Shown one piece after another: positions 12,639-13,491 of a DNA stretch of 13,491 nt; position 1 is the first letter of the stretch; the number at the start of each line of letters is the position of its first letter. The notes under the pieces were generated by a model. That model saw nothing but the letters and a program-made list of their open reading frames with translations. It did no database searches and was not told where the DNA came from. The translations under genes and the position numbers were made by a program. Source of the stretch: an uncultured Oscillospiraceae bacterium. Its GTDB lineage: Bacteria > Bacillota > Clostridia > Oscillospirales > Oscillospiraceae. The stretch lies in assembly GCA_900758315.1 (NCBI GenBank), contig CAAERF010000406.1, positions 1 to 13,491 of the forward strand, given 5' to 3'.

Positions 12639-12886
12639 TCCGCCATCCTCTTATAGTCGTCAGCGAAAGAACTTAAAACCGCATCGGTATCCGCCAACAT
12701 CTGCTCCCTTGAAATTTCTGCAGATGGTGTGTTAAGAGTTAAGGGAAACGGCATTCCATTATTGCGGACAAAGGCATTTGCAAAAATGTTGAATGCGGTG
12801 GATGTGGATATGCCCAGCTGCTCGCAGATGGCGGCCATTTGCGCTTTGACCTGACTATCTATTCTAAATGTCATATTGGTATCCAT
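12635..12886 (-). CDS. RelB/DinJ-family antitoxin
   Basis: This 83-aa protein has an N-terminal ribbon-helix-helix (MTFRIDSQVKAQMAAICEQ, then LGISTSTAFNIFANAFV) followed by NNGMPFPL. Both are hallmarks of RelB/DinJ antitoxins. The C-terminus, which would neutralise the toxin, is acidic and helical. AAGGAGG precedes the ATG at 6-7 nt. It overlaps the Doc toxin gene by ATGA. RelB/DinJ antitoxins classically pair with RelE/YafQ ribonucleases, so the pairing with Doc is a hybrid module. Autoregulation by the RHH domain at the palindrome upstream is expected. Confidence 0.88.
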   Translation of the reverse strand: MDTNMTFRIDSQVKAQMAAICEQLGISTSTAFNIFANAFVRNNGMPFPLTLNTPSAEISREQMLADTDAVLSSFADDYKRMAE

Positions 12887-12899
12887 ATAATCGACCTCC

Positions 12900-12938
12900 T
12901 TGCACTACAATTATACTACATATCATGTGCAAATGCAA
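12900..12938 (-). promoter_or_regulatory. Promoter and candidate operator of the toxin-antitoxin operon
   Basis: On the minus strand, -35 TTGCAT (12938-12933) and a perfect -10 TATAAT (12915-12910) are spaced by 17 bp. The inverted repeat TTGCAC (12900-12905) with GTGCAA (12927-12932) frames the -10 symmetrically, a suitable site for the RHH antitoxin. The ribosome site follows directly. Confidence 0.75.
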
Positions 12939-13003
12939 CGAGTAGGATGCTTAATTGAAGAAGGCCACGGGAACCAATCGTCTTTGAGGGAGTGCTGTAT
13001 CAT

Positions 13004-13491
13004 CTATGCGGCAGCTTCTGCAGGAGGCAGCTCGTTGATGATGGGAGCGGAAAGTAAAATGGCCGTTTCGGTATCTTCCATTAACAGCCACGCACCATCG
13101 CGCCAAACACAAGAAGTTGCCTTGTTGTAAATCTCCGGGACCTTATTGGGATCGTCGATGCACTCGCGGGTAACGAGCAGGCACATGTGATCGAGATAGA
13201 AATAGTGAAGAGATTTTTCAATTTCCTCTCGTAAGGTATGGGCCAGGGCTGCAATTTCGTCCATATCCTGCCGCTGAAAAGCAGCCTCGGAAATCTTTTT
13301 CAGGCACTGTGTTTGCTGAATTGCTGCATCAATGTAGGTTTTGGCCTCGTCAAACAGGCTGCGCCGGATACGAATATCACATAGAGCTACATGACGGGTG
13401 TATTCGGTGGCCGCTTTGCAGATTTGCCTCCGCAGTTCTTCATAAGGTTTTTGGTACTTTGTTTTCAGCACTTCCAGCGATACGACTTCCA
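13004..13491 (-). CDS. Unrecognised helical protein, truncated by the right window edge
   Basis: The frame ends at TAG (13006-13004) and stays open to the window edge, giving at least 162 aa. A GTG at 13471 could be a start but has no ribosome site. The upstream codons (GAA GTC GTA TCG CTG GAA) continue the protein. The window's last bases read TG GAA on this strand, so an ATG whose A lies just outside is likely. The protein is rich in helical, charged segments (PYEELRRQICKAATEY, DEAKTYIDAAIQQTQCLKK) and ends in an Ala/Glu tail. It may have a coiled-coil part. No family is recognised. It is co-directional with the toxin-antitoxin pair, about 65 bp upstream of that promoter. Confidence 0.65.
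   Translation of the reverse strand, partial: EVVSLEVLKTKYQKPYEELRRQICKAATEYTRHVALCDIRIRRSLFDEAKTYIDAAIQQTQCLKKISEAAFQRQDMDEIAALAHTLREEIEKSLHYFYLDHMCLLVTRECIDDPNKVPEIYNKATSCVWRDGAWLLMEDTETAILLSAPIINELPPAEAAA

Noticed and set aside
1..13491. CRISPR array, tRNA/rRNA genes, insertion-sequence ends or attachment sites
   Set aside because: No regularly spaced repeats, cloverleaf-like sequence, transposase frame or paired terminal repeats were seen on reading both strands.

Overview
The window looks like accessory DNA from a Gram-positive anaerobe, most likely a gut Clostridia (Oscillospiraceae/Lachnospiraceae type). The support is: strong AGGAGG-type ribosome sites, frequent TTG/GTG starts, rho-independent terminators, and gene families typical of Tn916/Tn1549-like integrative conjugative elements (ICEs). 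These families are a small sigma factor with an HTH_16-type partner, DUF4313 proteins and DUF4491. No rRNA, tRNA, CRISPR array, transposase, integrase or relaxase is visible. Family names come from remembered motifs, not from a database search.

Layout, left to right. (1) 1-4446, plus strand, GC-rich: the C-terminal part of a TetR-family repressor cut by the window edge, a terminator and candidate operator, two adjacent ABC half-transporters that probably form a heterodimer, and a 95-aa DUF4491 membrane protein. (2) 4447-4716: a gene remnant with no start, then a perfect 13-bp hairpin. (3) 4754-5437: a short DtxR/MntR-like regulator with a lysine at a conserved metal-ligand position, followed by a stand-alone OmpR/PhoB-type winged-helix protein. 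(4) 5438-5702: two terminators flank a tiny transcription unit with 11-bp direct repeats, a -10-like element and a 15-codon ORF. (5) 5703-6750: a roughly 460-nt structured leader precedes the sigma factor gene. It contains a short ORF over a terminator-like hairpin and a long hairpin that buries the sigma gene's ribosome site. The HTH_16-type gene overlaps the sigma gene. (6) 6751-6985: hairpins between convergent transcription units.

(7) 12075 down to 6986, minus strand: a tight nine-gene operon of mostly unrecognised small proteins, several joined by ATGA overlaps, ending in a strong minus-strand terminator. Two neighbouring loci in it carry the same two domains, once as separate genes and once fused. 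The operon is preceded by a hairpin array that looks like a transcription attenuator with competing base pairs. (8) 12886 to 12249, minus strand: a RelB/DinJ-like antitoxin and a Doc-type toxin with a good promoter. (9) 13004 to the right edge, minus strand: an unrecognised gene cut by the window.

Taken together, regions 1-3 look like cargo (transport plus regulators), region 5 like the regulatory module of an ICE, and regions 7-9 like the element's uncharacterised accessory set with an addiction module. The most unusual features are the three RNA-level control candidates (6013-6156, 5519-5702 and 12084-12168) and the fused/split DUF4313 pair.
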